Below, in pieces: positions 6,584-7,216 of a DNA stretch of 7,216 bases; positions within the stretch are counted from its first letter, which is position 1, and each line of letters starts with the position of its first letter. The DNA comes from CAZEUZ01 sp964515805 (GTDB lineage: Bacteria > Pseudomonadota > Gammaproteobacteria > Pseudomonadales > Cellvibrionaceae): positions 1 through 7,216 of the forward strand of contig CAZEUZ010000017.1 in NCBI GenBank assembly GCA_964515805.1, in the 5' to 3' direction. The translations under genes and the position numbers were made by a program. The notes beneath the pieces were generated by a model. The model was not told where the DNA came from. It saw nothing but the letters and a program-made list of their open reading frames with translations, and searched no databases.

Positions 6584-7216
6584 GCTTGGCGATATCTGCG
6601 AGAGAATTGCTAATCCTACAAATCCGCGTTCTACTAAGTTTAGTATTACGTGAAACTCGAGCCACCTTCGGAACATCCCATTTCGGGTATATCTGGGCAA
6701 TTATTACGCCTACAGCAAGTGTCGCTATACTGGTATTCATTTTTTCATTGATCAATCGCCAACCCCCTTTTGGTTCCAGCTTGGTGCTCTTTTTTGCCAC
6801 GGGCATTCTAACGTTGCAATTCTTCAACGAGTTTTCAAACAAATTAATGACCGTGTTCAATGCCAATCGCGCTCTGCTGACTTACCCTATTATTAAAGAT
6901 GTAGATACGCTGCTGGCGAGAAGTTTGCTAATAATCTGCACTTATCTGGTTATCATGTTTATCTTTTATTCCTCTCTTGTAGTGCTCGGGTTAGCCAATT
7001 TTCCTGCACATATAGAAGCCGTGCTGTTTGCTTTTTTTGCGACTGCTCTATTGGGTATTGGCTTCGGCAGTATGAATGCGGTGATTGCCTCGCTGTGGGA
7101 TACCTGGGTACAAATCGAACGTATATTGACGCGACCACTGTTCTTCATTTCCGGTATTTTTTACGTACCTAGCCAACTGCCACCGGAAGTCATCGAGGTG
7201 CTCAAATGGAATCCCG
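6580..7216 (+). CDS. kpsM: Capsule polysaccharide ABC transporter permease, KpsM type (cut by right edge)
   Basis: An uninterrupted frame begins at ATG 6580, overlapping the kpsE stop as ATGA, and runs off the window after 212 codons; family members are about 260 residues, so roughly four fifths is present. It is the membrane half of the ABC-2 exporter that carries lipid-linked capsule across the inner membrane, paired with the ATPase KpsT, expected next downstream. The N terminus contains RETRATFGTSHFGYIWAI (24-41), the amphipathic lead-in typical of polysaccharide ABC-2 permeases. Hydrophobic segments lie at about 37-58, 68-82, 113-137 and 145-170. TYPIIKDVDTLLARS (101-115) and the RPLFFISGIFYVPSQLPP region (185-202), ending with LKWNP (208-212), are family hallmarks. 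No distinct ribosome binding site is seen, so translation probably relies on coupling to kpsE. An O-antigen permease (Wzm) is the alternative, but the kpsC and kpsE neighbours make capsule export much more likely. Confidence 0.92.
   Translation, partial: MSLAISARELLILQIRVLLSLVLRETRATFGTSHFGYIWAIITPTASVAILVFIFSLINRQPPFGSSLVLFFATGILTLQFFNEFSNKLMTVFNANRALLTYPIIKDVDTLLARSLLIICTYLVIMFIFYSSLVVLGLANFPAHIEAVLFAFFATALLGIGFGSMNAVIASLWDTWVQIERILTRPLFFISGIFYVPSQLPPEVIEVLKWNP

Noticed and set aside
6564..6866. Minus-strand open frames at 6564-6866 and 6966-7148.
   Set aside because: Both are antisense to the clearly recognisable KpsM permease frame, which runs through to the window edge.

Overview
The window looks like a gammaproteobacterial chromosome segment in which a conserved housekeeping block meets a cell-surface locus. 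On the minus strand, glnD (nitrogen-status sensor of the PII system) is followed 36 bases later by dapC (succinyldiaminopimelate aminotransferase, lysine and peptidoglycan precursor synthesis). This glnD-dapC pairing is typical of Pseudomonas-like and marine gammaproteobacteria and is not the enterobacterial arrangement. Base composition is moderate to AT-leaning by eye. I cannot name a genus; a Cellvibrionales- or Oceanospirillales-type organism would fit, but that is inference.

Layout: 1-437 minus, 5' part of dapC (its 3' end lies beyond the left edge). 474-3182 minus, complete glnD with a GTG start. 3183-3386, a 204-base divergent intergenic region with overlapping short dyads, a perfect TATAAT hexamer facing the capsule genes, and a 7-codon leader ORF with a good ribosome binding site. 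3387-5384 plus, kpsC. 5381-6583 plus, a kpsE-type gene. 6580-7216 plus, the first 212 codons of a kpsM-type permease, cut by the right edge.

The plus-strand genes form one tightly packed operon with 4-base GTGA and ATGA overlaps. Together they describe an ABC-transporter-dependent (group 2 type) capsule pathway. KpsC builds the beta-linked Kdo oligosaccharide on the lipid anchor. KpsM, with a KpsT ATPase expected just downstream, moves the finished glycolipid across the inner membrane. KpsE bridges the periplasm toward an outer-membrane channel of the KpsD type. KpsS, KpsT, KpsD, the Kdo-supply genes and the serotype-specific glycosyltransferases are not in the window.

I see no RNA genes, insertion sequences, CRISPR arrays or convincing intrinsic terminators. 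No clearly new system is visible. The points most worth a second look are the placement of a capsule operon directly divergent from glnD, where map is usually found, and the apparent translational-coupling chain that begins with a tiny leader ORF before kpsC.
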